From an uncultured Ruminococcus sp. (GTDB lineage: Bacteria; Bacillota; Clostridia; Oscillospirales; Acutalibacteraceae): 33,428 nucleotides of DNA. The notes under the pieces are model-generated. The model saw only the letters and a list, made by a program, of their open reading frames with translations. It was not told the DNA's origin and searched no databases. Location: NCBI GenBank assembly GCA_902773635.1, contig CACYFH010000010.1:1-33428 (forward strand). Direction: 5' to 3'. Positions 1-10,649 of the stretch are shown here, piece by piece. A program made the position numbers and the translations under genes. The number at the start of each line of letters is the position of its first letter. The first letter of the stretch is position 1.

Positions 1-480
1 CGTGTGCTGTACAAAGACAAAGCCGGGCTGGACAACATACTTGTTGACGATCTTCTCGACATCGGAGCCGGTACGGGTGAGGATCTTGACCTTCATTTCA
101 ATATCCGCCTCGCCGGGAGCGATAACGGTATAATCGGTGACGATCAGCTTCGCGTCGGCAGCCTTGAAGGAATAGCCTCTCGCCTTGCTGGCGTTGAAGA
201 TGATCCTGCCGGCCTTGGAAGCGTTGGACATGGTATCGTCGCCGGTGACCGGGAATACTTTTTCAAGATCCACGATCATGCCGTCGTCGTTGGGGTCCCA
301 TTCGTCATTCAGACTGAGGATAGAAGCGGGATAATCCAGCTCCGCGTCAAGGGACGCGATCATGCCGTCGTCGATAGCGGAGGTGTTCAGATAAGCGTAT
401 ACGGTGAAGGTATCGCCGACGTTGAACTCCTTGGTCTCAGTCTCGCCGTCAAAGCCGTGGAGGGTGACAGTCGCCTTCTC
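1..480 (-). repeat. Cohesin-like module 3 (partial) of the dockerin protein
   Basis: This is the third coding repeat of the secreted protein, truncated by the left edge. It matches the modules at 973-1488 and 1579-2095 along its length, with the same motifs (GDTFTVY, LEKVFPVTGDD, GRIIFN, DYTVIAPGEAD, VQPGFVFVQHTTFD). It has diverged slightly more than the other two have from each other. Confidence 0.75.
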
Positions 481-2595
481 AATGGCAGTTGTCGGCTCAG
501 CGGTAGTCGGCTGAGGTGCGGGAGTTGTAGGAGCGGGAGTGGTGGGTGCGGGGGTGGTAGGCTGAACGGTCGTAGGCTCAGCAGTGGTCGGCTGGGGAGT
601 GAGCTTCGGGATGATCAGGCTCTCTCCGGTGACCTCTACCGCGCCGGTCGCGTCAGCAAACAGCTTGTTGCAGACAGAGCAGATATAGTGCGCCTTCATG
701 CCCTCCGCCTCGTAGGTGGCGGGGACTTCCGCAACATAGGTCAGAGTGTGAGCGAGCTTTGCGATGGTCTTGTGGGTGCGGGAGATCTCCTCGCCGCAAG
801 TGGAGCAATAGACGACCTCGTCGTAGCTGCCTTCTGCGGTGCAGGTGGCGGGGACTTCATTCTCGCGGACAATGGTCGCGGGAGTATGGGTATGCTCAGT
901 GGGAGCAGGATCGGTAGGCTGAGGTGCGGGTTCAGTAGGTGCGGGTTCAGTAGGTTCAGCTTCAGTCGGCTGAACGTCGTAGGAAACGGTGTAGTTCGGG
1001 TCGAAGGTCGTATGCTGGACGAATACAAATCCGGGCTGGACAACATACTTGTTGACGATCTTCTCGACATCGGGGCCGGTACGGGCAAGGATCTCGACCT
1101 TCATTTCAATATCCGCCTCGCCGGGAGCGATAACGGTGTAATCCGTGACGATCAGCTTCGCGTCGGCAGCCTTGAAAGAGTAACCTCTCGCCTTGCTGGA
1201 GTTGAAGATGATCCTGCCGGTCTTGGAAGCGTTGGACATGGTATCGTCGCCGGTGACCGGGAATACTTTTTCAAGATCCACGATCATGCCGTCCTCAGCG
1301 GGATCCCATTCGTCATTCAGACTGAGGATAGAAGCGGTGTAGTCCTGCTCACAGTCGAGGGACGCGATCTTACCGTCGTCGATCAGGGCGGTATTCAGAT
1401 AGGAATACACGGTGAAGGTGTCGCCGACGTTGAACTCTCTGGTCTCGGTCTCGCCGTCAAAGCCGTGGAGGGTGACGATCGCCTTCTCAGCGGCAGTCGT
1501 CGGCTCAGCGGCGGTAGGCTGGGGAGCGGGCTCGGTCGGCTGGGGTTCGGGCTCAGTCGGAGCGGGTTCAGTCGGCTGAACGTCATAGGAAACGGTGTAG
1601 TTCGGGTCGAAGGTCGTATGCTGGACGAATACAAATCCGGGCTGGACAACGCCCTTGTGGACGATCTTCTCGACCTCGGGGCCGGTACGGGCAAGGATCT
1701 TGACCTTCGTTTCAATATCCGCCTCGCCGGGAGCGATAACGGTGTAATCCGTGACGATCAGTTTCGCATCGGCAGCCTTGAAAGAGTAACCTCTCGCCTT
1801 GCTGGAGTTGAAGATGATCCTGCCGGTCTTGGAAGCGTTGGAGATGGTATCATCGCCGGTGACCGGGAATACTTTTTCAAGATCCACGATCATGCCGTTG
1901 TCGTTGGGGTCCCATTCATCGTTCAGGGAGAGGATGGACGCGGTGTAGTCCTGCTCACAGTCAAGGGACGCGATCTTACCGTCGTCGATCAGGGCTGTAT
2001 TCAAATAAGAATATACGGTGAAGGTATCGCCGACGTTGAACTCTCTGGTCTCGGTCTCGCCGTCAAAGCCGTGGAGGGTGACGGTCGCCTTCTCGGCGGC
2101 AGTCGTCGGCTCAGCGGTAGTCGGCTGGGGAGCGGGCTCGGTAGGCTGGGGAGCGGGCTCGGTAGGCTCGGGAGCGGGTGTGGTGGGAGCAGGCTCGGTC
2201 GGCTCGGGATCAAGCGGGATCCGCTCCCCGATGCCCTTGTTACGCGCTTCTTTTCTGCGGGCAACGAAAGCGGAAAGCAAATTCAAATCGTTCACGTCTA
2301 CAGCAGGATCTAAGCCTATCGCTTCATCATCTCTGTAAACGTTAGCAATTCTGAATTCGAGCTGATCCGGGGACATCGTAAAATAACGGATATATCCCGA
2401 CCTTCTCGACAGTGAGCATCTCAGCTCAAAAACGTCGTTGACGTCAACGTATCCGTTGCGGTTGACGTCGCCGAGAAGAGGGATCGGGTAAGGTTCGGTT
2501 TCTTCAGCGGCAGTCTGCACGATGCCGACTGTGATCATGCTGAGCATCATCATCAGGATCAGCAGTAAGCTGACTGCGCTTTTGGCTTTTTTCAT
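1..2595 (-). CDS. Secreted dockerin protein with cohesin-like repeats (C-terminus cut by window edge)
   Basis: The leftward frame starting at 2595 stays open to the window edge, giving at least 865 residues. A strong ribosome site (GGAGGAGATTAC) directly precedes the ATG. Residues 1-30 form a signal peptide (MKKAK, hydrophobic stretch, TAAEE). Residues about 41-115 are a dockerin-like module: the first calcium loop is clear (GDVNRNGYVDVNDV), the second (VYRDDEAIGLDPAVDVNDL) is degenerate. Then come Pro/Thr/Glu linkers and three copies of a beta-rich module of about 170 residues (starting VTLHGFDGETET, ending YTVSYDV), which resembles cohesin-like folds. Between the second and third modules is a block with CxxC pairs (YCSTCGEE, ICSVCNK). 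It is likely exported and cell-surface or extracellular, acting in protein-protein assembly. No catalytic domain is visible. The cohesin-like label is inferred from pattern; the dockerin call is firmer. Confidence 0.8.
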   Translation of the reverse strand, partial: MKKAKSAVSLLLILMMMLSMITVGIVQTAAEETEPYPIPLLGDVNRNGYVDVNDVFELRCSLSRRSGYIRYFTMSPDQLEFRIANVYRDDEAIGLDPAVDVNDLNLLSAFVARRKEARNKGIGERIPLDPEPTEPAPTTPAPEPTEPAPQPTEPAPQPTTAEPTTAAEKATVTLHGFDGETETREFNVGDTFTVYSYLNTALIDDGKIASLDCEQDYTASILSLNDEWDPNDNGMIVDLEKVFPVTGDDTISNASKTGRIIFNSSKARGYSFKAADAKLIVTDYTVIAPGEADIETKVKILARTGPEVEKIVHKGVVQPGFVFVQHTTFDPNYTVSYDVQPTEPAPTEPEPQPTEPAPQPTAAEPTTAAEKAIVTLHGFDGETETREFNVGDTFTVYSYLNTALIDDGKIASLDCEQDYTASILSLNDEWDPAEDGMIVDLEKVFPVTGDDTMSNASKTGRIIFNSSKARGYSFKAADAKLIVTDYTVIAPGEADIEMKVEILARTGPDVEKIVNKYVVQPGFVFVQHTTFDPNYTVSYDVQPTEAEPTEPAPTEPAPQPTDPAPTEHTHTPATIVRENEVPATCTAEGSYDEVVYCSTCGEEISRTHKTIAKLAHTLTYVAEVPATYEAEGMKAHYICSVCNKLFADATGAVEVTGESLIIPKLTPQPTTAEPTTVQPTTPAPTTPAPTTPAPQPTTAEPTTAIEKATVTLHGFDGETETKEFNVGDTFTVYAYLNTSAIDDGMIASLDAELDYPASILSLNDEWDPNDDGMIVDLEKVFPVTGDDTMSNASKAGRIIFNASKARGYSFKAADAKLIVTDYTVIAPGEADIEMKVKILTRTGSDVEKIVNKYVVQPGFVFVQHT
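973..1488 (-). repeat. Cohesin-like module 2 of the dockerin protein
   Basis: Second coding repeat of about 172 residues. It is near-identical at nucleotide level to the module at 1579-2095, including long runs with few or no differences, so the copies arose by recent duplication or are homogenised by recombination. Confidence 0.8.
1579..2095 (-). repeat. Cohesin-like module 1 of the dockerin protein
   Basis: First coding repeat after the dockerin module, followed in the protein by a TEPAPTEPEPQP-type linker. It carries the shared motifs (FNVGDTFTVY, DLEKVFPVTGDD, NSSKARGYSFKAADAK). Confidence 0.8.
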
Positions 2596-2681
2596 GTAAT
2601 CTCCTCCGTTTTCTGTACCGACATGCGGATGCCGGCGCATGATTTCTCACCCATGCATGGCGCATAAGTGCTATTATGTTT

Positions 2682-2710
2682 ATTATATTACAAACGTGTA
2701 ACTGATTCAA
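2682..2710 (-). promoter_or_regulatory. Promoter of the dockerin gene
   Basis: On the minus strand there is a -35 TTGAAT (2705-2710), a 17-nt spacer and a perfect -10 TATAAT (2682-2687). The predicted start near 2675 leaves a leader of about 80 nt before the ATG at 2595. Nothing else is visible between this promoter and the rpoC terminator. Confidence 0.75.
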
Positions 2711-2830
2711 GAATCGTCCGGTCTTTTAGTCCATTTGCCATATAGAAAAAACGCTTTCAAATTTATGCAGTCTGCCAAGAGGTCTGGCGGATGTTGCCAA
2801 TCAGGAGCCCCGTTTCTCGTGAATAATGAC

Positions 2831-2867
2831 GGAAAAAGCGCCTCCGGCACATACATGCCGAAGGCGC
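2831..2867 (-). terminator. Intrinsic terminator after rpoC
   Basis: On the minus strand a 12-bp stem (2838-2849 with 2856-2867, one G-T pair, 6-nt loop) is followed by a run of five T at 2833-2837. It begins about 20 nt after the rpoC stop codon. Confidence 0.9.
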
Positions 2868-2888
2868 ATAGCGTTTGGTTATGATAGA

Positions 2889-5800
2889 TTATTCCTCGAT
2901 GGGAGCAACGGGAGCGGTGGGGATGAAATTCTCCTCCAGCTCGATGTTGTTGTAGCGCGGCATACCGGTACCGGCGGGCACGAGCTTACCGATCAGGACG
3001 TTCTCCTTCAAGCCGACCAGCGGATCGACCTTGCCCTTGATAGCGGCGTCGGTCAGCACGCGGGTGGTCTCCTGGAAGGACGCGGCGGACAGGAAGCTGT
3101 CGGTCGCGAGAGAAGCCTTGGTGATACCAAGCAGGAGCTGGGTCCAGGTAGCTTCCTTGAGACCCTCCTCGCCGTTCGCGATGCGCTCCTTGATGAGCTT
3201 GTTGGCATAGAGGACCTCGGTGCGGTTGTACATCTGGCCGTGCATGAAGTCGGTGGAACCGGGATCGTCGACTCTGACCTTCTTGAGCATCTGGCGGACG
3301 ATGACCTCGATGTGCTTATCGTTGATATCAACACCCTGCAGACGGTAGGTACTCTGTACCTCAGAGATCAGGTAGTCCTGAACCGCCTTCGCGCCCATGA
3401 TCTCCAGAATATCGTGGGGATTGACGGCGCCGTCGGTGATCTTGTCGCCCTTCTTGACATGGGCGCCCTCTTCCACGGCTACGCGGAAGCCGAAGGGGAT
3501 CAGATAGCTCTTCTCCTCACCGGTCTCGGTATTGTAAATGATCGCGTGGCGGGCGTTCTTGATCTCCTCAAAACGCACCTCACCGTCGATCTCGGAAATG
3601 ATCGCGAGATTCTTGGGCTTACGGGTCTCGAACAGCTCCTCGACACGGGGAAGACCCTGAGTGATATCCTCAGCGGACGCGACGCCGCCCGTATGGAAGG
3701 TACGCATTGTCAGCTGGGTACCGGGCTCGCCGATGGACTGTGCGGCGATGATACCGACCGCCTCACCGACGGTGACGGGCTGGCCGTTCGCAAGGTTCGC
3801 GCCGTAGCACTTCTTGCAGACGCCGTGCTTACTGCGGCAGGCGAGGATGGAGCGGATCTCGACGCTCTCAACGCCGGAGTTGCAGATGATATCGGCTTCC
3901 TTATCGCCCATGAGGGTATCCTTGGAGACGAGGACGTTGCCGTTCTCATCACAGAAATCACGGACGAGATAGCGGCCGAGCAGACGCTCGTGCATCTCCT
4001 CGATGACCTGCTTGCCAGCCTTGATGTCAAAGACCTCAAGACCGTCGTTCGCGTGGCAGTCGTCCTCACGGATGATGACCTCCTGAGAAACGTCGACGAG
4101 TCGACGGGTCAGGTAACCGGAGTCCGCGGTACGCAGCGCGGTATCGGCAAGACCCTTACGCGCGCCACGGGAGGAAATGAAGTATTCCAAGATGTTCAGA
4201 CCTTCACGATAGTTCGCACGGATCGGGATCTCGATGGTCTTACCGGAGGTGTTCGCGATCAGTCCGCGCATACCCGCGAGCTGACGGATCTGGCTCATAG
4301 AACCACGCGCGCCGGAATCAGCCATCATGTAGATCGGGTTATATCTGTCAAGGTTGCCCTGCAGCTTGTCGGTAACGTCGTTGGTCGCCTTCTCCCAGAT
4401 GGAAAGAACCTTCTCGTATCTCTCCTGGTCGGAGCGCAGACCCATGTTGTATTCCTCGCGGATTGCGTCGACGTCGGTCTCAGCCTTCGCGATGATCTCC
4501 TTCTTCTCGGGCGGGATGGTCGCGTCGCAGACAGCGACGGTGATCGCGCCGATGGTGGAGTACTTGTAGCCCTGTGCCTTGATCTTATCGAGCACCTCAG
4601 CGGTGATCTCGGTACCGTGGACGCGGATGCAGGCGTCGATGATCTTACCGAGCTGCTTCTTGCCGACGAGGAAATCGACCTCAAACTTGCAGATGTTCTC
4701 CTCGACGCTTCTGTCGACAAAGCCGAGATCCTGGGGAACGGCACGGTTGAAGATGATCTTGCCGACGGTGGTGTCGATAATGGCGCTGTGCTTCACGCCG
4801 TCGATCTCGACCTCGCGTCTGACCTTGATCTTGCTGTGGAGGGTAACGTACTTGGTCTGATACGCCATCAGCGCCTCGTCAACGTCCTTGAACGCCTTGC
4901 CTTCACCCGGCTCGCCGTCCTTGTCGAGCGTCAGGTAGTAGGAACCGAGGATCATATCCTGGGTCGGAACGACGACAGGCTTACCGTCGGAGGGCTTCAA
5001 GAGGTTGCCGGCGGCGAGCATCAGGAAGCGGGCTTCCGCCTGCGCCTCCGCAGACAGCGGAACGTGGACAGCCATCTGGTCGCCGTCGAAGTCCGCGTTG
5101 TATGCGGTACAAACCAGCGGATGGAGCTTGAGAGCGCGACCCTCAACGAGGACAGGCTCGAACGCCTGGATACCTAATCTATGGAGCGTAGGCGCGCGGT
5201 TCAGGAGGACGGGATGGCCCTTGATGACCACCTCGAGCGCGTCCCAGACCTCGGGCTTCGCTCTCTCGACAGCCTTGCGGGCTGCTTTGATGTTCTGAGA
5301 GACCTTGGTCTCGACAAGGCGCTTCATGACGAAGGGCTTGAACAGCTCGAGCGCCATCTCCTTGGGCAGACCGCACTGGTACATCTTCAGCTCAGGGCCG
5401 ACGACGATAACGGAACGGCCGGAGTAGTCGACACGCTTGCCGAGAAGGTTCTGACGGAAACGACCCTGCTTACCCTTGAGCATATCGGAGAGGGACTTCA
5501 GAGAGCGGTTGGACGGACCGGTGACAGGACGGCCTCTTCTGCCGTTGTCGATCAGGGCGTCGACCGCTTCCTGCAGCATGCGCTTCTCGTTACGGATAAT
5601 GATATCGGGAGCCTCCAGCTCGAGGAGTCGAGCCAGACGGTTGTTACGGTTGATAACGCGGCGATACAGGTCGTTCAGGTCGGAGGTCGCGAAACGGCCG
5701 CCGTCGAGCTGTACCATCGGGCGGATATCCGGCGGGATGACCGGGAGCGCTTCCAGGATCATCCACTCGGGACGGTTGCCGGAGAGACGGAACGCCTCTA

Positions 5801-6440
5801 CGACCTCCAGTCTCTTGGAAAGACGGGCGCGCTTCTGGGAGGTGGAGCAGTTCTCCAGCTCCTCCTTGATCTCAGCGGAGAGTTGCTCGAGGTCGATCTC
5901 AGCCAGCAGGTCGCGGATCGCCTCGGCGCCCATGCCCGCCTTGAAATCGTCCTCATACTTCTCGAGCATGTCGCGGTACTCCTGCTCGTTCAAAAGCTGG
6001 AGCTTCGTGAGCTCTCTCGCGTCGCCGGGATCGGTGACGATATAGGAGGAGAAGTACAAAACCTTCTCCAAAGTTCTCGGGGAGATATCCAGCATCAGGG
6101 AGATGCGGGACGGGATACCCTTGAAGTACCAGATATGGGATACGGGAGCGGCGAGCTCGATATGACCCATGCGCTCACGTCTGACCTTGGCGCGGGTGAC
6201 CTCAACGCCGCAGCGGTCGCAGATCTTGCCCTTGAAGCGGATGCGCTTGTACTTACCGCAGTGGCACTCCCAGTCCTTGGTCGGTCCGAAAATGCGCTCG
6301 CAGAACAGACCGTCGCGCTCGGGCTTTAAGGTTCTGTAGTTGATGGTCTCGGGCTTCTTGACCTCGCCGTACGACCACTCTCTGATCTGGTCGGGAGAAG
6401 CCAGACCGATCTTGATTGAATCGAAAACGTTATTATCCAT
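2889..6440 (-). CDS. rpoC: DNA-directed RNA polymerase subunit beta'
   Basis: Encodes the catalytic beta' subunit of RNA polymerase, 1183 residues, near the usual length for Firmicutes. The active-site magnesium loop [12 protein letters not shown] is present at about residue 448. The N-terminal zinc ribbon (CHCGKYK, CDRCG) and the second zinc site ([15 protein letters not shown]) are intact. Clamp and bridge-helix/trigger-loop regions read normally ([37 protein letters not shown]). The start is supported by AAAGGAGGGG just upstream. It lies 13 nt after rpoB and is co-transcribed with it; a terminator follows. It is essential core machinery with no irregularity seen. Confidence 0.99.
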   Translation of the reverse strand: MDNNVFDSIKIGLASPDQIREWSYGEVKKPETINYRTLKPERDGLFCERIFGPTKDWECHCGKYKRIRFKGKICDRCGVEVTRAKVRRERMGHIELAAPVSHIWYFKGIPSRISLMLDISPRTLEKVLYFSSYIVTDPGDARELTKLQLLNEQEYRDMLEKYEDDFKAGMGAEAIRDLLAEIDLEQLSAEIKEELENCSTSQKRARLSKRLEVVEAFRLSGNRPEWMILEALPVIPPDIRPMVQLDGGRFATSDLNDLYRRVINRNNRLARLLELEAPDIIIRNEKRMLQEAVDALIDNGRRGRPVTGPSNRSLKSLSDMLKGKQGRFRQNLLGKRVDYSGRSVIVVGPELKMYQCGLPKEMALELFKPFVMKRLVETKVSQNIKAARKAVERAKPEVWDALEVVIKGHPVLLNRAPTLHRLGIQAFEPVLVEGRALKLHPLVCTAYNADFDGDQMAVHVPLSAEAQAEARFLMLAAGNLLKPSDGKPVVVPTQDMILGSYYLTLDKDGEPGEGKAFKDVDEALMAYQTKYVTLHSKIKVRREVEIDGVKHSAIIDTTVGKIIFNRAVPQDLGFVDRSVEENICKFEVDFLVGKKQLGKIIDACIRVHGTEITAEVLDKIKAQGYKYSTIGAITVAVCDATIPPEKKEIIAKAETDVDAIREEYNMGLRSDQERYEKVLSIWEKATNDVTDKLQGNLDRYNPIYMMADSGARGSMSQIRQLAGMRGLIANTSGKTIEIPIRANYREGLNILEYFISSRGARKGLADTALRTADSGYLTRRLVDVSQEVIIREDDCHANDGLEVFDIKAGKQVIEEMHERLLGRYLVRDFCDENGNVLVSKDTLMGDKEADIICNSGVESVEIRSILACRSKHGVCKKCYGANLANGQPVTVGEAVGIIAAQSIGEPGTQLTMRTFHTGGVASAEDITQGLPRVEELFETRKPKNLAIISEIDGEVRFEEIKNARHAIIYNTETGEEKSYLIPFGFRVAVEEGAHVKKGDKITDGAVNPHDILEIMGAKAVQDYLISEVQSTYRLQGVDINDKHIEVIVRQMLKKVRVDDPGSTDFMHGQMYNRTEVLYANKLIKERIANGEEGLKEATWTQLLLGITKASLATDSFLSAASFQETTRVLTDAAIKGKVDPLVGLKENVLIGKLVPAGTGMPRYNNIELEENFIPTAPVAPIEE

Positions 6441-6453
6441 TTAAGCCCCTCCT

Positions 6454-9400
6454 TTACATTTCATCGGAGCCGAAGTCATCATAATCGAGCATATCGTCCT
6501 GATCCTCGAAAATGGATGATTCGTCAAACATATTGTCCTCGTCGCCCTGATCCTCGTCAAGAATGTAGCCGTCCATAGAGGTCATGACCTGATCCTCCTC
6601 GAGGGTCTCGTCATCGGAAACGGGTACGATATCGTCGTCCTCGTCAAAGTGCTGCTTGAGGTCGATCTCCTCGCCCTCGGAGTTGAGCACGCGCACGTCG
6701 AGAGACAGCGACTGCAGCTCCTTGATCAGTACCTTGAAGGATTCGGGGATACCGGGAGTGGGGATGTTCTGACCCTTGACGATGGACTCGTAAGCCTTGA
6801 CACGGCCGACGACGTCGTCGGACTTGACGGTCAGGATCTCCTGCAGGGTGTAGGCGGCGCCGTATGCTTCAAGCGCCCAGACCTCCATCTCACCGAAACG
6901 CTGACCGCCGAACTGCGCCTTACCGCCCAAGGGCTGCTGGGTGACCAGGCTGTAGGGGCCGGTGGAGCGCGCATGGATCTTATCATCAACGAGGTGATGG
7001 AGCTTTAAGTAGTACATATAACCGACGGTAACGGGGTTATCGAACAGCTCGCCGGTTCTGCCGTCGCGCAGACGGGTCTTACACTCCATGGAGATACCGT
7101 TCTGACGGAAGCACTCGCCGAAGTCGATGCCGGTCTCATCGCGCATATCCGGGTAATCGTCCTTATCGCGGATGCGCTCGAACAGCTCAAAGATATCCTG
7201 CTCGTGAGCGCCGTCGAATACGGGGGTCATGATCTTCCAGCCGAGTGCCTTGCAGGCGTAGCCGAGGTGAACCTCCAGAACCTGACCGATGTTCATACGG
7301 GAAGGTACGCCCAGAGGATTCAGAACGATGTCGAGCGGAGTACCGTCGGGCAGGAAGGGCATATCCTCGACCGGCAGGATGCGGGAGACAACGCCCTTGT
7401 TGCCGTGACGACCCGCCATCTTATCACCGACGGAGATCTTGCGCTTCTGCGCCAGATAGCAGCGGACGACCTTGTTCACGCCGGGCTGGAGCTCCTCGCG
7501 GCACTCCTCGCGGGTGAATACCTTGACGTCGACAACGATGCCGCTCTCGCCGTGGGGTACGCGCAGGGAGGTGTCTCTGACCTCTCTCGCCTTCTCGCCG
7601 AAGATTGCTCTGAGCAGACGCTCCTCGGCGGTCAGCTCGGTCTCGCCCTTGGGAGTGACCTTACCGACAAGGATATCGCCGGCATGAACCTCGGCGCCGA
7701 CGTGGATGATACCGTTCTCGTCCAGATCCTTGAGCATGTCCTCGCCGACGTTGGGGATGTCGCGGGTGATCTCCTCGGGTCCGAGCTTGGTATCGCGGGC
7801 GTCGATCTCATATTCTTCTATATGAATGGATGTATACTTATCTTCACGGACGATCTTCTCGCTGATGAGAACCGCGTCCTCGTAGTTGTAGCCTTCCCAG
7901 GTCATGAAGCCGATCAGGGCGTTCTTACCCAGAGAGATCTCACCGTTCTTGGTGGAGGGACCGTCAGCCAGTACCTCGCCCTTGACGACGCGCTGGCCGC
8001 GCTCGACAACGGGGATCTGGTTGATACAGGTGCCCTGGTTGGAGCGCAGGAACTTGATGACCTCGTGCTCCTTGACCTTGCCGTTGTCGTACTGGACGAC
8101 GATGTGGTTCGCGTCCACGCTCATGACGGTACCGTCGTCATCGGCAAGTACGCAGACGCCGGAGTCGGTGCCCGCCTTGTACTCCATACCGGTACCGACG
8201 ATCGGAGACTCGGTCACGAGAAGCGGAACAGCCTGACGCTGCATGTTCGCGCCCATCAGCGCACGGTTCGCGTCATCGTTCTCAAGGAAGGGAATCATCG
8301 CGGTCGCAACGGAAACGACCATGCGCGGAGAAACGTCCATGTAATCGAAGCGGGACGCCTTCAGCTCGACGAACTCGTCCTTATGACGGCCGACGACCTT
8401 ATGATGGACGAAGTGTCCCTCTTCATCGAGCGGCTCGTTCGCCTGAGCGATATAGTACTCGTCCTCCACGTCCGCGGTCATGTAGACGACGTCCTTGGTG
8501 ACGACGCCGGTCTCCTTGTCGATGCGGCGGAAGGGGGTCTCAATGAAGCCGTACTCGTTGATTTTCGCGAAGGTCGCGAGGTAGGAGATCAGACCGATGT
8601 TCGGGCCTTCAGGGGTCTCGATAGGACACATACGGCCGTAGTGGGTGTAGTGAACGTCACGAACCTCGAATCCGGCTCTGTCTCGGCTCAGACCGCCGGG
8701 ACCGAGAGCAGAAAGACGGCGCTTGTGGGTCAGCTCAGCCAGCGGGTTGTTCTGATCCATGAACTGAGACAGCGGAGAGGAACCGAAGAATTCCTTGATC
8801 GCCGCGGTCACGGGACGGATGTTGATGAGGGATGCGGGAGACAGCGCCTCGGGATCCTGCGCCTGCAGGGTCATACGCTCGCGGATGACGCGCTCCAGAC
8901 GGGAGAAGCCGATGCGGAACTGGTTCTGCAGCAGCTCGCCGACGCAGCGGATACGACGGTTGCCCAGATGGTCGATATCGTCGGTCACGCCGATGTGCTC
9001 GGCAAGGCAGTTCATATAGTTGACGGACGCGAAGATATCGTCCGTGGTGATGTGATTGGGAACGAGGTCATTTGCGCGGCGCTCGATCTCAGCCTTCAGC
9101 TCCTCCTCACTCTCGCAGGAATCGAGGATCTCAAAGAGGACGTCGGCAGAAACGCGCTCGCGGATACCCAGAGGGACGCAGTCGAAGTCGACCCAGGCGT
9201 TGATGTCGACCATGCCGTTGCTGAGGACCTTGATCTCATGGCCTTCCTCCGCCGCGATAAAGACGGACTTTACGCCGGCGTTGTCGATCTCGGCAGCCTT
9301 CTCGCGGGAGACGACGTCGCCGCGCTGGGCGAGCACCTCGCCGGTGCGGGGAGATACGACGGGCTGGGTCAGGGTGCGGCCGGTGATACGGCCGGCAAGG

Positions 9401-10251
9401 TTCAGCTTCTTATTATACTTATATCTGCCGACGCGGGACATGTCATAACGTCTCGGGTCGAAGAAGAGGTTGTTCAGATGTGTCTGAGCGCTCTCGATGG
9501 TAGGCGGCTCGGAGGGACGCAACTTGCGGTAGACCTCGATCAGACCGTCCTCAACGCTCTTGCAGGTATCCTTCTCAAAGGTCGCCTTGATGCGCTTGTC
9601 GTCGCCGAACATCTCGATGATATCGCCGTCGGTACCGAGACCTAAGGCGCGCAGGAAAACGGTGATCGGCAGCTTGCGGTTCTTGTCGATACGGACGTAA
9701 AACACGTCGTTGACGTCGTTCTCATACTCCAGCCATGCGCCGCGGTTCGGGATGACGGTGGAGGAGAACAGCTCCTTACCGGTCTTGTCGTGATCCATCT
9801 TGAAGTACACGCCCGGAGAACGGACGAGCTGGGAGACGATGACACGCTCAGCGCCGTTGATGACGAAGGTGCCGGAATCGGTCATCAGGGGGAAGTCGCC
9901 CATGAAGACGTTAGATTCCTTGATCTCGCCGGTCTCCTTATTCAGCAGGCGCGCGGTCACGCGCAGCGCGGCGGAATAGGTGGCGTCTCTCTCCTTACAC
10001 TCGATGACGGAATAGTTGGGATGGTCGACGTCGAGGGTATAGTCGATGAAGTCGAGTACAAGGTTGTTCTGGTAATCGTTGATACCGGAAACGTCCTTGA
10101 ACACCTCTTTGAGACCTTCATCCAGGAACCACTGATAGGATTTCTTCTGGATCTCGATCAGATTCGGCATCTCGATGACGTCTTCGATCTTACCGAAGCT
10201 CTTACGCTCCGCTCTGCCCAGTTTTACGTCTTTGACATTAACCAAAGGCAC
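6454..10251 (-). CDS. rpoB: DNA-directed RNA polymerase subunit beta
   Basis: Encodes the beta subunit of RNA polymerase. I place the start at a GTG (10251), preceded by AAGGAGTGAT, giving 1265 residues ([20 protein letters not shown]). A longer frame begins at 10440, but its extra 63 codons span the leader and are not RpoB-like. Rifampicin cluster I reads [19 protein letters not shown] and then SALGPGG: Asp516, His526 and Ser531 (E. coli numbering) are wild type, predicting sensitivity. [12 protein letters not shown] and [17 protein letters not shown] are intact. The C-terminus carries an acidic tail of about 70 residues rich in D and E, longer than in E. coli. rpoC follows after 13 nt. Upstream is birA, not the rplJ-rplL pair that precedes rpoB in many bacteria. 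Confidence 0.98.
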   Translation of the reverse strand: MPLVNVKDVKLGRAERKSFGKIEDVIEMPNLIEIQKKSYQWFLDEGLKEVFKDVSGINDYQNNLVLDFIDYTLDVDHPNYSVIECKERDATYSAALRVTARLLNKETGEIKESNVFMGDFPLMTDSGTFVINGAERVIVSQLVRSPGVYFKMDHDKTGKELFSSTVIPNRGAWLEYENDVNDVFYVRIDKNRKLPITVFLRALGLGTDGDIIEMFGDDKRIKATFEKDTCKSVEDGLIEVYRKLRPSEPPTIESAQTHLNNLFFDPRRYDMSRVGRYKYNKKLNLAGRITGRTLTQPVVSPRTGEVLAQRGDVVSREKAAEIDNAGVKSVFIAAEEGHEIKVLSNGMVDINAWVDFDCVPLGIRERVSADVLFEILDSCESEEELKAEIERRANDLVPNHITTDDIFASVNYMNCLAEHIGVTDDIDHLGNRRIRCVGELLQNQFRIGFSRLERVIRERMTLQAQDPEALSPASLINIRPVTAAIKEFFGSSPLSQFMDQNNPLAELTHKRRLSALGPGGLSRDRAGFEVRDVHYTHYGRMCPIETPEGPNIGLISYLATFAKINEYGFIETPFRRIDKETGVVTKDVVYMTADVEDEYYIAQANEPLDEEGHFVHHKVVGRHKDEFVELKASRFDYMDVSPRMVVSVATAMIPFLENDDANRALMGANMQRQAVPLLVTESPIVGTGMEYKAGTDSGVCVLADDDGTVMSVDANHIVVQYDNGKVKEHEVIKFLRSNQGTCINQIPVVERGQRVVKGEVLADGPSTKNGEISLGKNALIGFMTWEGYNYEDAVLISEKIVREDKYTSIHIEEYEIDARDTKLGPEEITRDIPNVGEDMLKDLDENGIIHVGAEVHAGDILVGKVTPKGETELTAEERLLRAIFGEKAREVRDTSLRVPHGESGIVVDVKVFTREECREELQPGVNKVVRCYLAQKRKISVGDKMAGRHGNKGVVSRILPVEDMPFLPDGTPLDIVLNPLGVPSRMNIGQVLEVHLGYACKALGWKIMTPVFDGAHEQDIFELFERIRDKDDYPDMRDETGIDFGECFRQNGISMECKTRLRDGRTGELFDNPVTVGYMYYLKLHHLVDDKIHARSTGPYSLVTQQPLGGKAQFGGQRFGEMEVWALEAYGAAYTLQEILTVKSDDVVGRVKAYESIVKGQNIPTPGIPESFKVLIKELQSLSLDVRVLNSEGEEIDLKQHFDEDDDIVPVSDDETLEEDQVMTSMDGYILDEDQGDEDNMFDESSIFEDQDDMLDYDDFGSDEM

Positions 10252-10332
10252 ATCACTCCTTCTTGATATTCTCGTATTGGGAACCGAAAACGCCCCGCGA
10301 CAAAATGTTACAAGATTGTTTTCTTTTGCCTC

Positions 10333-10361
10333 TTGACAAACGGCGCCGTCTTTGCTAATAT
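10333..10361 (+). promoter_or_regulatory. Consensus promoter pointing towards birA, inside the rpoB leader
   Basis: A perfect -35 TTGACA (10333-10338), a 17-nt spacer and -10 TAATAT (10356-10361). The predicted start is near 10368, giving a leader of about 280 nt to the birA ATG. The transcript would run through the rpoBC promoter on the other strand. No better promoter was found closer to birA. Confidence 0.6.
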
Positions 10362-10424
10362 ACTTTGACGAAATTTCGACAGTGATCTTGAGGCGTATAT
10401 ATTCCCATAATGATACATTGTAGT

Positions 10425-10453
10425 ATTCTAAACTTATCATCGAAAAAAGTCAA
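10425..10453 (-). promoter_or_regulatory. rpoBC promoter
   Basis: On the minus strand: -35 TTGACT (10448-10453), a 17-nt spacer, -10 TAGAAT (10425-10430). The predicted start near 10418 gives a leader of about 167 nt before the rpoB GTG. I see no clear attenuator in that leader. Confidence 0.7.
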
Positions 10454-10649
10454 GGGATTTTTGAAAATTTTTCTCCTTTAATTCGGATTCGTAATTATAA
10501 ATGAAAATCTTTTGTTCTCGAAAATGCAAGGAACACACGGCGGCGTTGTAAGTTTTAAGCCAACGTATTTTCACCGCGTTTATGGAAGTTCAACAATTAT
10601 CCTTATCCGACCGACGATATTTAGGCAATACTCACCGAAGGAGCGCATC

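Noticed and set aside
4-2313. Long rightward open frame opposite the dockerin gene
   Set aside because: It mirrors the true leftward gene in the same codon register. The leftward frame has signal peptide, ribosome site, promoter and known domains; the rightward one has none.
2826-5177. 783-codon rightward open frame opposite rpoC
   Set aside because: It is antisense to conserved rpoC and arises from its codon bias. It has no ribosome site and no recognisable domain.
7204-9645. 813-codon rightward open frame opposite rpoB
   Set aside because: Same reason: antisense to rpoB; low-complexity L/V/D/G-rich translation typical of a mirror frame.
10501-10551. Short upstream open frame (16 codons) in the birA leader
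   Set aside because: No ribosome site, no regulatory residue pattern, and a stop well before birA; chance frame.
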